Source: CAVOOW01 sp963697675 | GTDB taxonomy: Bacteria; Actinomycetota; Actinomycetes; JACCUZ01 | Assembly: GCA_963697675.1 (NCBI GenBank) | Contig: CAVOOW010000006.1 | Coordinates: 186,001-250,000 of the forward strand | Direction of reading: 5' to 3' | Length of the DNA: 64,000 nucleotides | Shown: in pieces, positions 27,307 through 36,990 of the stretch | Layout: every line of letters begins with the position of its first letter | How positions within the stretch are numbered: position 1 is the stretch's first letter | Translations under genes and position numbers: made by a program | Notes under the pieces: generated by a model | The model's database searches: none | What the model was told of the DNA's origin: nothing | Seen by the model: only the letters and a program-made list of their open reading frames with translations

Positions 27307-27765
27307 GTGACAGGCAGCCAACAAGCTCGTGACCGGGCTACGCGCACGGCAAACGTGCTCGCGATGCTGGCAACCCCAGCAGTGGACGTGTGGGTCGCCA
27401 CTGCGTCGCCGACGGGTGCTCCGTACCTTGTCCCTGTGTCGTTGGCCTGGATCGACGAGCGGGTGGTTATCGCGGTCGAGGGACGCTCGGTCACTGCCCG
27501 CAACCTGACGGCATCCGGCGCGGCCCGACTGGCCCTCGGGTCGACGCGCGACGTGGTGATGATCGACGCCACCCTGGAGACCAAGGTCGACGTGGGCGCC
27601 GACGGTCCGCTGGGCGCGGCGTACGTCGAACAGGCCGATTGGGACCCGCGGCTCAGCAGCGGATACGTGTTCCTCGTGCTGCGGCCCGTCCGGGTGCAGG
27701 CGTGGCGCGAGGCCAATGAGATCCCCGGTCGCACGCTCATGCGCGACGGCACATGGTTGGTGTAG
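27307..27765 (+). CDS. PPOX-class FMN/F420-binding oxidoreductase family protein
   Basis: About 152 aa from GTG at 27307. The split beta-barrel pattern is DVWVATASPTGAPYLVPVSL, WIDERVVIAVEGRSVTARNL, SGAARLALGSTRDVVMIDAT, then the C-terminal VFLVLRPVRVQAWREANE. This matches pyridoxamine 5'-phosphate oxidase-like proteins with FMN, F420 or heme as cofactor. The cofactor cannot be decided by eye. The upstream in-frame extension is low complexity and was excluded. It is a single gene close to ssrA. Confidence 0.85.
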   Translation: MTGSQQARDRATRTANVLAMLATPAVDVWVATASPTGAPYLVPVSLAWIDERVVIAVEGRSVTARNLTASGAARLALGSTRDVVMIDATLETKVDVGADGPLGAAYVEQADWDPRLSSGYVFLVLRPVRVQAWREANEIPGRTLMRDGTWLV

Positions 27766-27769
27766 TTGA

Positions 27770-27871
27770 TCATGACGCTCCGCCCGAACGGTCGACGCAC
27801 GGAGCCGGCGCCGTCACCGCCAGGGCCAGAGCGGCCAGCAACCCAGCGAAGGCAAGGACAGCCCGGGTCAT
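27770..27871 (-). CDS. Candidate small secreted peptide (33 aa)
   Basis: ATG at 27871 opens MTRAVLAFAGLLAALALAVT, followed by APAPCVDRSGGAS and a stop: a basic residue, an apolar helix and an A-P-A cleavage-like site. The mature part would be only about ten residues with one Cys. It is convergent with the PPOX gene and between it and ssrA. Composition is the only support. Confidence 0.25.
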   Translation of the reverse strand: MTRAVLAFAGLLAALALAVTAPAPCVDRSGGAS

Positions 27872-28037
27872 GCTGCTGGTCGGCCCTTTCCGGAAGAAGC
27901 GTCCAGCCTGACGAAGGGCGTGAGGTGCAGCAAGGGCCACCGGTCATCGCTGCGCCGGTTCGGATCTCAAAACGGTTGGCGGCGAATTTCGCGAACAGGT
28001 GTCCGCGATTTGCGCGGACACCTGTTGATTGGTTGGT

Positions 28038-28407
28038 TGGTGGAGGTGCCGGGAATCGAACCCGGGTCCTTCGGTGTGAGATCAGGGCTTCTCCGGGCGC
28101 AGCCTGCAATCGCTTTTCTCGGCCCCAGCGGTCACGCAAGCAAGCCGCTGACAGGCTCAGTCGCTGTGAGATTTCCCAGCCGGTCCCGCGACCGAACTAG
28201 CTGGTTGAGCCTTCTTGCTGATGCCAGACACCGGGCCGAAGGCACTCCCGGGCTGACAGCGTCGCTATTGCTTAGGCAGCAAGAGCGAACGCGCGCTGAT
28301 TAGAATCGGCGCTTGTTGGTTTGCTGGGCATGGTTTTCGAGGTCATCCCAGCCATCCTCGGCCCGCTTCTCCTGATCCGACATCCGAAGTCGAGACCATT
28401 CACCCCC
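28038..28407 (-). ncRNA. ssrA: tmRNA
   Basis: 370 nt. The 5' end GGGGGTGAATGGTCTCGAC pairs with 3' CACCTCC to form the acceptor stem, and the T arm GGGTTCGATTCCC is followed by an encoded CCA. The tag reading frame, resuming at GCC (28310-28308) and ending at TAA (28274-28272), encodes ADSNQRAFALAA. The tag is close to the mycobacterial ADSHQRDYALAA that I recall. The RNA rescues stalled ribosomes and marks products for proteolysis, with SmpB encoded 3.5 kb away on the same strand. Confidence 0.97.
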
Positions 28408-28545
28408 ATATTCAGTTGTACGTAGTCAAGGGTACCCGCCGCGGGCCAGCGACCGCAGCGATGCCAGCCAACCTCGCCCGTACCCGGGCTATGAACGCGA
28501 CTGGGCAGGCCTGACCGCAGGGCGCGCGGGTGGGCGGCTTCAGGG

Positions 28546-29580
28546 TCAGCTCGTGCCCCAGGCCGGCCGGTAGTCGAAGTTGGGCGACGTGGAGATCTGG
28601 CGACGCTGGGAGCCGCCGTAGCGCATTGTCCAGATGTCGGCATTGGGCTCGTCGATGCTGGACCGGTTGGTGAACACCAGGCTGGACCCGTCCGGTGACC
28701 ACTGCGGGTTGGCGTTACGTCGGCCGGTCGCCCCGTTGTCGGTCAGCCAGTGGATCTTCGCGGTGCACGCCTCGAGCGATCGGCACGTCGCCGGAACGGT
28801 GGCGATGTCGGCGAACGTCGCGTCCGGGTCGCCGCGACCATAGGACTCGAAGACGATCAGGTTCTTCGTCGGGCCGCGGTTGGCGGTCGAGAGGTCGAAG
28901 ACGTCGGCGCGAAGGTCCCACGGAGTGAGCTGGCGCAGGTGCGAACCATCGGGTTCGCTACGGAACAGCGCCGCCGTCTCATCGGCGTTCCGGAACCGCT
29001 CGAAGGTCACGTAGCTCCGATCCGACGACACGTGCATGCGGCCTTCCTCGTAGACACCGTCACTGGCCGGCTGCGAGATCCGTCGGACGTGGCTGCCATC
29101 GACACGCGCGGACCAGAGTGCGACCGAGGTCGCCATCCCGGTCTGCTCGTCGAACGGACCCTTGACCAGGGTGAACGCCAACCTGCGGTTCGTGAGCCAG
29201 GTCGGCGAGGCGGCAACCACGCAAAGGTCGACGCATCCGACGTCGACGACGTGGTCATCCCGTCCGCTCGGCCGGACCATGTGGATCGCCGCGTTCTCCG
29301 CTGTGTCGTGCTCGTAGGCGATCCAGCGTCCATCGGGAGAGACCTGGGCCTCGATGTCGAAAGCATCTGGGATCGATGGGGTGAGTGCCCTGGCGTGGCT
29401 GCCGTTCGCTCGCGCGATCATCAGATGCTCCGAGCCGTCGTCCGCCCGGTTCGTCCACACGATGACGCCGTCAGCCGACGGGGCGCCGTGTCCCGTGCCG
29501 GCCGATGCGGCCGGCATGGTGGCCAGGCTTGCGGCGATGGCGACGATCGTCACGGAAACCACGAATCTCTTGGTAACCAC
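28546..29580 (-). CDS. Secreted TolB-like beta-propeller protein (PD40/WD40-like repeats)
   Basis: About 344 aa from GTG at 29580 (GGGAGGGG just upstream), with a signal peptide (VVSVTIVAIAASLATMPAASA). Repeats carry the PD40 signature: AQVSPDGRWIAYEH, MHVSSDRSYVTFER and NPQWSPDGSSLVFTN, ending IWTMRYGGSQRRQISTSPNF. This is a TolB-type propeller, usually for protein or glycan binding outside the membrane. There is no lipobox, so it is probably secreted or periplasmic. It is downstream of ssrA on the same strand but separated by about 140 bp, probably with its own promoter. Confidence 0.88.
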   Translation of the reverse strand: MVTKRFVVSVTIVAIAASLATMPAASAGTGHGAPSADGVIVWTNRADDGSEHLMIARANGSHARALTPSIPDAFDIEAQVSPDGRWIAYEHDTAENAAIHMVRPSGRDDHVVDVGCVDLCVVAASPTWLTNRRLAFTLVKGPFDEQTGMATSVALWSARVDGSHVRRISQPASDGVYEEGRMHVSSDRSYVTFERFRNADETAALFRSEPDGSHLRQLTPWDLRADVFDLSTANRGPTKNLIVFESYGRGDPDATFADIATVPATCRSLEACTAKIHWLTDNGATGRRNANPQWSPDGSSLVFTNRSSIDEPNADIWTMRYGGSQRRQISTSPNFDYRPAWGTS

Positions 29581-29691
29581 AACCCCTCCCGGTGCTGCGC
29601 GACACTTCTGGATCGATCTCTCGACCGTAGGCGGCGCAGCCAACGAGGCCGCCCCCTAACAATCGGGGTTGCGTCGCCCTACCTTGTCTGC

Positions 29692-30727
29692 ATGGCCGCC
29701 GACCTGCGTGCCGCCCGAGCCGGAATCCTCGAGCAGGTGCGCAAGCCAATGCCCGGGGCACGGTTTGCCGACGGCGCGATGACCGCGTTCGCCCGTGCGG
29801 TGGGATTCGACGGTTATTGCCTGTTCGCCGTGGACCCGTTGACCGGCCTGCGAACCATGATGTTCAGTCGTCACGGGCTGCAGGTCCCGACTGCTCGGCT
29901 CGTGCACAACGAGACGGTCGAACGCGATGTCAACCGCTATGCAGATCTGATCGGGCAGTCAGCGCAAGGTGGGGATCCTGGCGCTCGGCGGACCATCCGA
30001 GCCCATGAGCCCTCGATTGCACGAGATCCTCCGGCCCGAGGGCTATCGCTCCGAACTCCGGCTCGTCCTGGTCTCGGGCGGACGATATTGGGGTGGGCTG
30101 TCGCTGTTCAGGGACGACGCCCGATTTCCGCTTCACTGACGGGCTGGCTGATCTTGCGGAGGAGCTCTGCGAACCACTGAGCCTGGCGATCCGCCGCTAT
30201 CACATCGGTCATCCGAGCCCGCTGGCAGCGCCGCGCGACGGCGGGCACTGTCCTGTTCGACAGGAACGGCGACGTCGTCCACTCGGCGACGAGGCTCGCG
30301 CATGGCTCGGCGGCGATCGCAGACACCGAAGAGACGGGGCAACCGAGGACGACCTGACCCGGATCATTCACGAGGTCGCCGCGGCCGCCGCGGGGCGCAG
30401 CAGCAACCCGCCGTTGTGCCGGGTCCGAGCTCCGGGCGGGGAGTGGCTGGTCGTCTCGGGATCTCGCGTCGATCTCGATGACATCGACGTCGCGGTCGTG
30501 CTTCGAGCCGGTGACGTGCGCACCGTCGGCTCCGGCCTTCGGCGTGCTGGTGTGGTCTGACGCCAAAGGAGGCCGAGGTCGTGACCTTGCTGGCGTCAGG
30601 GCTCGCCGCCAAGCAGATGGCTCGCCGGCTGTCGCTCTCGGTGTTGACCGTGAACGACCATCTCAAGTCGATCTACCGGAAGGCCGACGTGCGAGGTCGA
30701 GACGAGTTGCTCTCGCTGCTCAGCTGA
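29692..30727 (+). pseudogene. LuxR-type regulator with N-terminal GAF-like domain, several frame breaks
   Basis: The start MAADLRAARAGILEQVRKPM reads to about 29965. Thereafter the natural sequence continues only by changing frame: LALGGPSEPMSPRLHEILRP, FTDGLADLAEELCEPLSLAI, TVLFDRNGDVVHSATRL, IIHEVAAAAAGRSSNPPLC, and finally a LuxR HTH LTPKEAEVVTLLASGLAAKQ + LSVLTVNDHLKSIYRKADV ending at TGA near 30727. Breaks lie near 29968, 30134, 30245, 30342 and 30545. With five breaks it is most simply a pseudogene, though assembly indels remain possible. Intact relatives are actinobacterial GAF-LuxR regulators. Confidence 0.8.
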
Positions 30728-30744
30728 GCGGCTACCAGGAACCG

Positions 30745-31839
<1,095 letters not shown>

Positions 31840-31858
31840 CCGCGAAGCGCGCTGGACC

Positions 31859-32338
31859 TCACTGATCCTTGCCGCTCGACCGTCGTGACAGCGCTCTCTG
31901 CATCTCGCGCTGCGACTGCCGCTCGGACAACGCCTGCCTCTTGTCATAGGTCTTCTTGCCGCGGGCCAAGGCGATCTCGACCTTCACCCTGCCGTCCTTG
32001 AAGTACAAGGACAGCGGTACGAGGGTCGTGCTGCCCTCCTTCGTCTTGCCGATGAGCCGCTGGATCTGCTCACGATGCAGCAGCAGCTTGCGTTCACGGC
32101 GCGGTGTGTGGTTGGTCCACGTGCCCTCGGTGTACTCGGGGATGTGGACGCCGGCCAGCCATGCCTCGCCGTCGCGGATGTGCGCGAACCCGTCGACCAA
32201 CGACGCGTGCCCCGCGCGCAGCGACTTGACCTCGGTGCCCGTCAGCACGAGCCCGGCCTCGAAGGTGTCGTCGATGTGATAGTCGTGTCGCGCCTTACGG
32301 TTCTGCGCGATGAGCTTGTGGCCCTGCTCCTTCGACAT
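31859..32338 (-). CDS. smpB: SsrA-binding protein SmpB
   Basis: 159 aa with the family core: IAQNRKARHDYHIDDTFEAG, VLTGTEVKSLRAGHASLVDG, and the basic tail ALARGKKTYDKRQALSERQS. It carries tmRNA to stalled ribosomes, and the tmRNA gene lies downstream in this window. Its start is 2 bp after the stop of the S41 protease gene, which supports an ftsEX-linked operon. Confidence 0.98.
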   Translation of the reverse strand: MSKEQGHKLIAQNRKARHDYHIDDTFEAGLVLTGTEVKSLRAGHASLVDGFAHIRDGEAWLAGVHIPEYTEGTWTNHTPRRERKLLLHREQIQRLIGKTKEGSTTLVPLSLYFKDGRVKVEIALARGKKTYDKRQALSERQSQREMQRALSRRSSGKDQ

Positions 32339-32339
32339 C

Positions 32340-33521
32340 TCAGCCCCGTCCCGTGCCGTCGAGAGCGGCCACCAGGCCGGTGAGCACCTCGATCGCCCGA
32401 CGCTCGGCGACGTCGGGCGACGCCTGCGGCGTCACCAGGACGTCGGGGTCGATGCCGACGCCGTCGAGGCTGCGGCCGGCCGGCGTGAGATAGCGACCGA
32501 CGGTGAGCTCGAGTGCTGAACCGTCCGAGAGCCGCGACGGCTCCTGCACCGAACCCTTGCCGTAGGTGCGCGAGCCGACGACGACCGCGCGGTTGCGGTC
32601 CTGCAGGGCGGCGGTGACCACCTCGGCCGCACTGGCCGTCGTGCCGTTGACGAGCACCACGACCGGTGTCGTCAGGTCACCACCCTCGGCGGCGTCGAGC
32701 GTCTTCGGCGACCGGCCGCGCCGCTCGTACGACACGACAGGTCCCCCGTCGAGGAAGACGGACGCGACCTCGACGGCCTCGGTCAGCAGCCCACCCGGGT
32801 CGTCGCGCAGATCGAGCACGACGCCACCGGAGCGCCGGTCACCCGCAGCCTCGAGCGCCTGACGCACCTCGCGGCCCACGCCGCGCGTGAAGGCACGCAC
32901 CTGCACCCGGGAGATGTCGCCGCGCAGGTGCTCGACGACGACGTCATCGCTGGCTACGTTGGCGCGCGTCAGGCGCAGGGCTTCGGTGGTGCCTCCGCGA
33001 CGTACGACGACCTGCAGCTTGCTGTCCGCGCGGCCGCGGAGCAATGCCGCGACCCGGGTCACGCCGGCGCCACGCACCTGCACCGACGCGACCGACTCGA
33101 TGATGTCACCGGTACGCAGGCCCGCCCGGGCCGCCGGCGAGCCGGGCAGGACGCTGCCGACCGTGACCGAGCCGGCCGGTCCGTCGGCAAGCCACAGGCC
33201 GACACCGGAGTAGTGGCCGTCCAGGGCGTCCTGGAACGAGGCGTACTCCGAGGCGCCGTAGTAGGTGGACCAGCGGTCGCCGAGCACCTTGAGCATGCCC
33301 TCGACCGCCGCGCGTTCCAGCGCCTTGCGGTCCACCGGCCGGGCGGCCTTCGAGGCGATGCGGTCAGCCGCCTCGTCGATGACGCCCGTGCTCGCCGGGG
33401 GCTTGTCCTTCCCGACAACACCGGTGACGACGCCGCCGACGAAGGCGACCGCCATCAGCGCCAGCACCATCGTCACTCGCAGGACGCGGTTCAGCGTTGT
33501 GGTGGAGAGCAGGGAGAGCAC
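32340..33521 (-). CDS. S41 carboxy-terminal processing protease (CtpA/Prc-like)
   Basis: 393 aa. N-terminal signal anchor (VLRVTMVLALMAVAFVGGVV), a PDZ domain (GLWLADGPAGSVTVGSVLPG, SPAARAGLRTGDIIES) and the catalytic core: GVVLDLRDDPGGLLTEAVEV, the nucleophile in NGTTASAAEVVTAAL (Ser of the TASAAE motif) and the Lys in GSRTYGKGSVQ. It is an envelope-located serine protease acting on C-termini. It lies between the M23 hydrolase and smpB genes in a conserved actinobacterial order, so it may process division or wall proteins. Confidence 0.93.
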   Translation of the reverse strand: MLSLLSTTTLNRVLRVTMVLALMAVAFVGGVVTGVVGKDKPPASTGVIDEAADRIASKAARPVDRKALERAAVEGMLKVLGDRWSTYYGASEYASFQDALDGHYSGVGLWLADGPAGSVTVGSVLPGSPAARAGLRTGDIIESVASVQVRGAGVTRVAALLRGRADSKLQVVVRRGGTTEALRLTRANVASDDVVVEHLRGDISRVQVRAFTRGVGREVRQALEAAGDRRSGGVVLDLRDDPGGLLTEAVEVASVFLDGGPVVSYERRGRSPKTLDAAEGGDLTTPVVVLVNGTTASAAEVVTAALQDRNRAVVVGSRTYGKGSVQEPSRLSDGSALELTVGRYLTPAGRSLDGVGIDPDVLVTPQASPDVAERRAIEVLTGLVAALDGTGRG

Positions 33522-33603
33522 CGGGGAAGTCTAGGCCGGTATGTCCTGCGCGAGCCGGGCTGCGCCCGCCGGCCGGACTTTGCCATGTCGCCGTTTCCGC
33601 AAC

Positions 33604-33648
33604 ATCGGATACGTAGCCGGCCTGGGCGAGGTCAGCTACCTATCCGAT
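33604..33648. terminator. Inverted repeat between the M23 and S41 genes
   Basis: Arms ATCGGATACGTAGC and GCTACCTATCCGAT pair except at two positions, with a loop of about 17 bases, 26 bp after the M23 gene stop. There is no T tract. It could terminate or attenuate before the protease gene. Confidence 0.5.
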
Positions 33649-33673
33649 CATGCAAAATGCGGCTGGTCGGGCG

Positions 33674-34963
33674 CTAGAGGACCGGGGACGGGCCATTCGG
33701 GCACAGGCTGGCCACGGTGCGCATCGGGCCCCCGAACCAGCCCATCGGGTCGTAGGCCGTCTGGCCGAGAACGACGTTGAAGTGCAGGTGTGGCCCGGTC
33801 GCAAAGCCGGTGGCACCGACATGACCGATGACCTGGCCGCGGCTGACGTGCTGGCCGACGTGGACGCCGAAGGAGTTCTGGTGGGCATACCACGTCGTCA
33901 TGCCGCCGCCGTGCGCGATGACCGTGGTGTTTCCGTCCCAGGACGTGTACCTGGTGGCCACGACCACGCCGGCAGCAGCCGCGGTGATGGGCGCGCCGTA
34001 ACCGGGCGCGATGTCGATGCCGGAGTGGCAGCTCGGGTTGCCGGTCACCGGGTTCGTGCGATAGCCCGCGTAGGCGCTGACACCGCCGTTCGCGGGCCAG
34101 CTCAGCCCGCCGGAGCTGGGCCGCACGTGCAGCCCGGAGCGCGAGGCCGCCCTGTTCGCCGCTGCCTCGATGGACCTGGCCAGGGCGCGGGACTGAGCCT
34201 GCGCCGCAGCCAGCCGGCTGCGCTCGGCGGCACGCTCGGCGGCGACCGCCCTGACGGCCGTCTCCCGTGCGGACACCAGAGACTCCACCTCGTGCTGGGC
34301 GTCGACGGCGTCCTGCTCGAGACCCTGGATCTGCAGGACGAGCGCCTCCTGCTGACGCTTCACCTCCGCGATCTGCGCGCGTTTCGCGTCGAGCGTGGCC
34401 CGCTGCGCGGCCAGGTCGGCCTTGTCGTCGGCGAGGCTGCTGAGCGTGGCGCCTTCGGAGCGCATGGCGTTCTGCACGAGGACCAGGCGGGTGGCGAACT
34501 GGTCGGGGCTCTCGGAGTTGAGCACGACGGCCAGCTCGGCCAGGCTGCCCTGCTGATAGGACGCCCGGGCGATCAAGCCGATCAGTGTGTGGGTCTTGGC
34601 CAGCCGGGCCTGGGTGCGGGCGATCTCCTTCTCCGCACGCGCGACCTCGGCCTTCGCCTCGTCCAGCTGGCCGGCCAGCATCCGGTCGCGAGCCTGCGCC
34701 GCCGCGAGACGCCCGCGCAGGCGCGCGACGGCCGCTTGGGCCGAGGCGAGCTGGGACTCCGCCCTCCTCAGCGAGTGGATCGCCTCCACGAGGCGCTGCG
34801 AGGTGTCCTCGAGATCTCCCTTGAGCTGGGCGATCCTCTTGTCCACCGCTCTCTTGCGGTCCTTGTCGTCAGCCTGCGCCGTGCTCAGGACACCGAGCAG
34901 CAGCGTCGCGAGGACGATCGTGGTGGTCAGCAGAAGGCGTGGGGAAGTCGCACGGATGCGCAT
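33674..34963 (-). CDS. Coiled-coil M23 peptidoglycan endopeptidase (EnvC/RipC-like, FtsEX partner)
   Basis: 429 aa. Signal peptide (LLLTTTIVLATLLLGVLSTA), then about 240 residues of heptad-rich coiled coil, then a LytM/M23 domain with metal ligands in CHSGIDIAPG, the AHGGGMTTWYAHQNSFGV region and GPHLHFNVVLG. This architecture is that of hydrolases or their activators controlled by FtsEX during cell division, and the gene directly follows ftsX. Active-site residues are present, so it is likely an active endopeptidase cutting wall cross-links at the septum. Confidence 0.92.
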   Translation of the reverse strand: MRIRATSPRLLLTTTIVLATLLLGVLSTAQADDKDRKRAVDKRIAQLKGDLEDTSQRLVEAIHSLRRAESQLASAQAAVARLRGRLAAAQARDRMLAGQLDEAKAEVARAEKEIARTQARLAKTHTLIGLIARASYQQGSLAELAVVLNSESPDQFATRLVLVQNAMRSEGATLSSLADDKADLAAQRATLDAKRAQIAEVKRQQEALVLQIQGLEQDAVDAQHEVESLVSARETAVRAVAAERAAERSRLAAAQAQSRALARSIEAAANRAASRSGLHVRPSSGGLSWPANGGVSAYAGYRTNPVTGNPSCHSGIDIAPGYGAPITAAAAGVVVATRYTSWDGNTTVIAHGGGMTTWYAHQNSFGVHVGQHVSRGQVIGHVGATGFATGPHLHFNVVLGQTAYDPMGWFGGPMRTVASLCPNGPSPVL

Positions 34964-35099
34964 GAGGAGGGGGAATCTCCATGTCAGCGGGGAACGGTCG
35001 GCGCCAAGCTGTCGACACGACCCGCTCGAACGTGCTCCGCCGAACAGACTCCATCTCCTGCGCGAGCCCTGCTCACCGCGCCCGGTCGCTCGGATCGCC

Positions 35100-36005
35100 T
35101 CAGACGCGAAGGTACTTGAGGAGGGTGAGAAAACTCGCTATTGCCGCTAACGCCACGCCGATCAAGAAAACGGCCCCCGAGCTGAGCCAGACGTCACCCC
35201 AGGTGATGAACCGGGTGATCGGGAAGTTGGGCGCCAGCACGTGGTCGACGAGCACACCCTTCAGCAATACGAAGACTCCCGACGCGAGCAGGGCCCCGAG
35301 GAACCCTGATATCGCGCCCTCGAGTAGGAACGGCAGTTGGATGGAGAAGCTCGACGCGCCGACGAGTTTCATGATGCCGGTCTCCCGGCGGCGGCTGAAC
35401 GCAGCGACGCGGATCGTGTTCACGATCAGGATGACCGACACCACCAGCATCATCAGAGCCAGGCCGAAGGCGAACCACTGCACCCACTTGAGCACCTTGA
35501 AGAACCGCTCGAGCAGTGCCTTCTGGTCCTGCACCTGTTCGATGCCGTCCCGGCCGATGAACGCGCTGGCGATGATCGGGAACTGCTCCGGGTCGGTCAA
35601 CTTCACCCGGAACGACTCAGGCATCTGGTCGGCGGTCACGTTGTCGACGATGGCGGAGTTCTTGAACTGCTGCTTGAACCGTTTGAAGGCCTGCTGCTTC
35701 GACTCGTAGTAGATCCTTTGCACCTGAGGCATGGCCTCGAGGTCCGCCCGGATCTGGTCGCGCTGAGTGGTCGTGACCGCCCCGCCCGCGCAGCTCGGGG
35801 CGTTGCTGACCTCCCCGCAGAGGAAGACCGAGACCTCGACCTTGTCGTACCAGAAGTCCTTCGAGACGTTGACCTGCTGGTTGAACAGCACCGCTGCGCC
35901 GAGGAAGGCGAGTGACACGCCCGTGGTGATGATCATTGCCAGGGTCATGGTCAGGTTGCGGCGCAACCCGATACCGATCTCGGAGAGGATGAACGTCGCG
36001 CGCAT
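35100..36005 (-). CDS. ftsX: Cell division protein FtsX
   Basis: 301 aa, the normal length. Four TM segments with the first near residue 25 (LTMTLAMIITTGVSLAFLGA), a long extracellular domain of about 120 residues with two Cys (CGEVSNAPSCAG), and three TM helices in the C-terminal half including ETGIMKLVGASSFSIQLPF, the FtsX signature. It couples ATP hydrolysis by FtsE to activation of the neighbouring wall hydrolase. Confidence 0.96.
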   Translation of the reverse strand: MRATFILSEIGIGLRRNLTMTLAMIITTGVSLAFLGAAVLFNQQVNVSKDFWYDKVEVSVFLCGEVSNAPSCAGGAVTTTQRDQIRADLEAMPQVQRIYYESKQQAFKRFKQQFKNSAIVDNVTADQMPESFRVKLTDPEQFPIIASAFIGRDGIEQVQDQKALLERFFKVLKWVQWFAFGLALMMLVVSVILIVNTIRVAAFSRRRETGIMKLVGASSFSIQLPFLLEGAISGFLGALLASGVFVLLKGVLVDHVLAPNFPITRFITWGDVWLSSGAVFLIGVALAAIASFLTLLKYLRV

Positions 36006-36073
36006 ATCGTCCTGTTCGTCGAATCGTGTGTGGGTGATTCCGGTGTCGGCCTGCTGTGGCCACCGGCGTTGTT

Positions 36074-36763
36074 CTAGTGCGTGTATCCGTAGACCCCGCG
36101 GGACTGGTCACGGACGAGCTTGCCGCCCTCGAGCTCGATGACCCGCTTGCGCATCTGGTCGACGATGTCGTCATCGTGGGTGGCCATGACCACCGTCGTA
36201 CCGGTGCGGTTGATGCGGTCGAGCAGTCGCATGATGCCGACGCTGGTCGTCGGGTCGAGGTTGCCGGTGGGCTCGTCAGCGATGAGGATCATCGGCCGGT
36301 TCACGAAGGCCCGGGCGATCGCTACCCGCTGCTGCTCGCCGCCGGAGAGCTCGTCGGGCTTGCGGCCCTCCTTGCCCTTGAGCCCGACGAGGTCGAGCAC
36401 CTCGGGCACGACCTTGGCGATCTGGGTGCGCGGGCGACCGATCACCTCCAGCGCGAAGGCCACGTTCTCCTGAACGGTCTTGTTGTTGAGCAGCCGGAAG
36501 TCCTGGAAAACGGTGCCCACCTGACGACGCAGGGCCGGCACCTTCCACGACGAGAGCCGCGCCAGGTCCTTGCCGGCCACGTGCACCTGGCCGCTGGTGG
36601 CGCGCTCCTCCTTCAGGATGAGCCGCAGGAAGGTCGACTTGCCCGACCCGGACTGACCCACCAGGAAGACGAACTCGCCCTTCTCGATCTCCACGCTGAC
36701 ATCGGACAGCGCGGGCCGGGTCTGGCTCGGGTAGATCTTCGTCACGTTCTGCAGTCGGATCAC
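36074..36763 (-). CDS. ftsE: Cell division ATP-binding protein FtsE
   Basis: 229 aa. Walker A GQSGSGKST (about 36-44), Q loop VGTVFQDFRLL, signature LSGGEQQRVAIARA, Walker B MILIADEPTGNLD and the H loop MATHDDDIV. All features are those of FtsE. It lies 68 bp upstream of ftsX, and the pair is followed by the M23 hydrolase. The unusual surface protein gene separates it from prfB, its common upstream neighbour. Confidence 0.97.
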   Translation of the reverse strand: MIRLQNVTKIYPSQTRPALSDVSVEIEKGEFVFLVGQSGSGKSTFLRLILKEERATSGQVHVAGKDLARLSSWKVPALRRQVGTVFQDFRLLNNKTVQENVAFALEVIGRPRTQIAKVVPEVLDLVGLKGKEGRKPDELSGGEQQRVAIARAFVNRPMILIADEPTGNLDPTTSVGIMRLLDRINRTGTTVVMATHDDDIVDQMRKRVIELEGGKLVRDQSRGVYGYTH

Positions 36764-36916
36764 TGGGTCATCACTACCGGCCGGTCGGAGGGGGACGGGT
36801 CACCGGCGGTTGCGCGACGACCCTGCGGGCTACCCGGTGGATATCGGGGCAGTTGGCCGGACACCTGAGCGCTCAGGTCGAGCGAACCTGGAAGCCGACG
36901 TGCGGAGTCTACGCGC

Positions 36917-36960
36917 GACACGTCGAAGGACCCGGGTTCCCCCGGGCCCTTCGACGTGTC
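36917..36960 (-). terminator. Strong hairpin after the surface protein gene
   Basis: Two 20-base arms (GACACGTCGAAGG-A-CCCGGG against its complement with one mismatch) enclose a TTCC loop, 31 bp past the surface protein stop and about 150 bp before ftsE. It would insulate ftsE from the surface protein gene. Confidence 0.8.
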
Positions 36961-36990
36961 AAACCCCTGCCCAGCTCAGATCCGCCCTGC

